Shown: one piece after another, positions 21,652 through 21,711 of the stretch
How positions within the stretch are numbered: position 1 is the first letter of the stretch
Layout of the letters: the number at the start of each line of letters is the position of its first letter
Assembly (NCBI GenBank): GCA_031292735.1
Contig: JARLGP010000209.1
Location: 1 to 21,711, forward strand
Length of the DNA: 21,711 nt
Direction of reading: 5' to 3'
Source: Holophaga sp.
Lineage (GTDB): Bacteria; Acidobacteriota; Holophagae; Holophagales; Holophagaceae
Translations under genes and position numbers: made by a program
Notes under the pieces: model-generated
Database searches by the model: none
What the model was told of the DNA's origin: nothing
Seen by the model: only the letters and a program-made list of their open reading frames with translations

Positions 21652-21711
21652 ATGCGGGTCCTGGTGGTGGGGGCCGGCCCGGCGGGCCTGGCGGCGGCGG
21701 TGGGCGCGGCC
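21652..21711 (+). CDS. second flavoprotein subunit, N-terminal end (partial)
   Basis: Only 20 codons are seen before the window ends. They read MRVLVVGAGPAGLAAAVGAA, the GxGxxG FAD/NAD loop of pyridine-nucleotide-disulfide oxidoreductase-type subunits. It fits the third subunit (as in HcnB-like or D-hydroxyproline dehydrogenase alpha chains), matching the two genes before it. The start may be ATG 21652 or the in-frame GTG 21640, which would overlap the 2Fe-2S gene. Confidence 0.8.
   Translation, partial: MRVLVVGAGPAGLAAAVGAA

Overview
The window is GC-rich chromosomal DNA from a motile, diderm bacterium. The 5' end of a 16S rRNA gene (minus strand, 1-125) reads like that of Holophagae-type Acidobacteriota such as Geothrix. 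That placement rests on my reading of about 125 rRNA bases and the gene content, and is an inference. A lipopolysaccharide-assembly lipoprotein (LptE) and P- and L-ring flagellar proteins show an outer membrane. I see no mobile element, CRISPR array, tRNA or phage gene.

Layout. (1) 1-475: start of an rRNA operon running left, with its leader and upstream region. (2) 476-3147 (+): trmFO (tRNA m5U54 methylation) and a coupled, membrane-anchored beta-rich protein of unknown function. (3) 8898-3135 (-): flagellar genes in the order flgH, flgI, flgJ, flgM, a 106-aa unknown, a FlgN-like 98-aa protein, flgK, flgL. They cover the L/P rings, rod-binding protein, anti-sigma factor and hook-filament junction. 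Two GG-N10-GC sigma-54-type promoters sit ahead of flgH and of the FlgN-like gene; a separate sigma-70/28-like promoter precedes flgM. (4) 13594-8940 (-): housekeeping genes hpt, lptE, holA (tightly coupled), then two-subunit class I fumarase and prmC.

(5) 13699-15361 (+): ECF sigma factor, zinc-finger anti-sigma factor with one membrane helix, and an exported helical Spy/CnrX-like protein, a likely envelope-stress sensing module. (6) 15466-16968 (+): a DEAD-box-family RNA helicase with the DECD form of motif II. (7) 17045-18497 (+): a SAM-I riboswitch controlling a MetA-family homoserine acyltransferase, whose residue 111 (Glu) predicts acetyl-CoA use, plus a coupled small zinc-ribbon membrane protein. 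(8) 18498-21711: a PAS-AraC regulator divergent from an operon of 4-hydroxyproline epimerase/proline racemase family, FAD amine dehydrogenase subunit, 2Fe-2S subunit and the first codons of a second flavoprotein subunit. This looks like the start of an L-hydroxyproline catabolic operon cut by the window end.

Most genes are ordinary. The most useful new observations are the paired sigma-54 promoters with the same geometry, the predicted leaderless AraC-family regulator facing a palindromic operator, the acetyl-type MetA under a SAM riboswitch, the sigma/anti-sigma/periplasmic trio, and two small uncharacterised flagellar-cluster genes. I did not find a clearly new multi-gene system.
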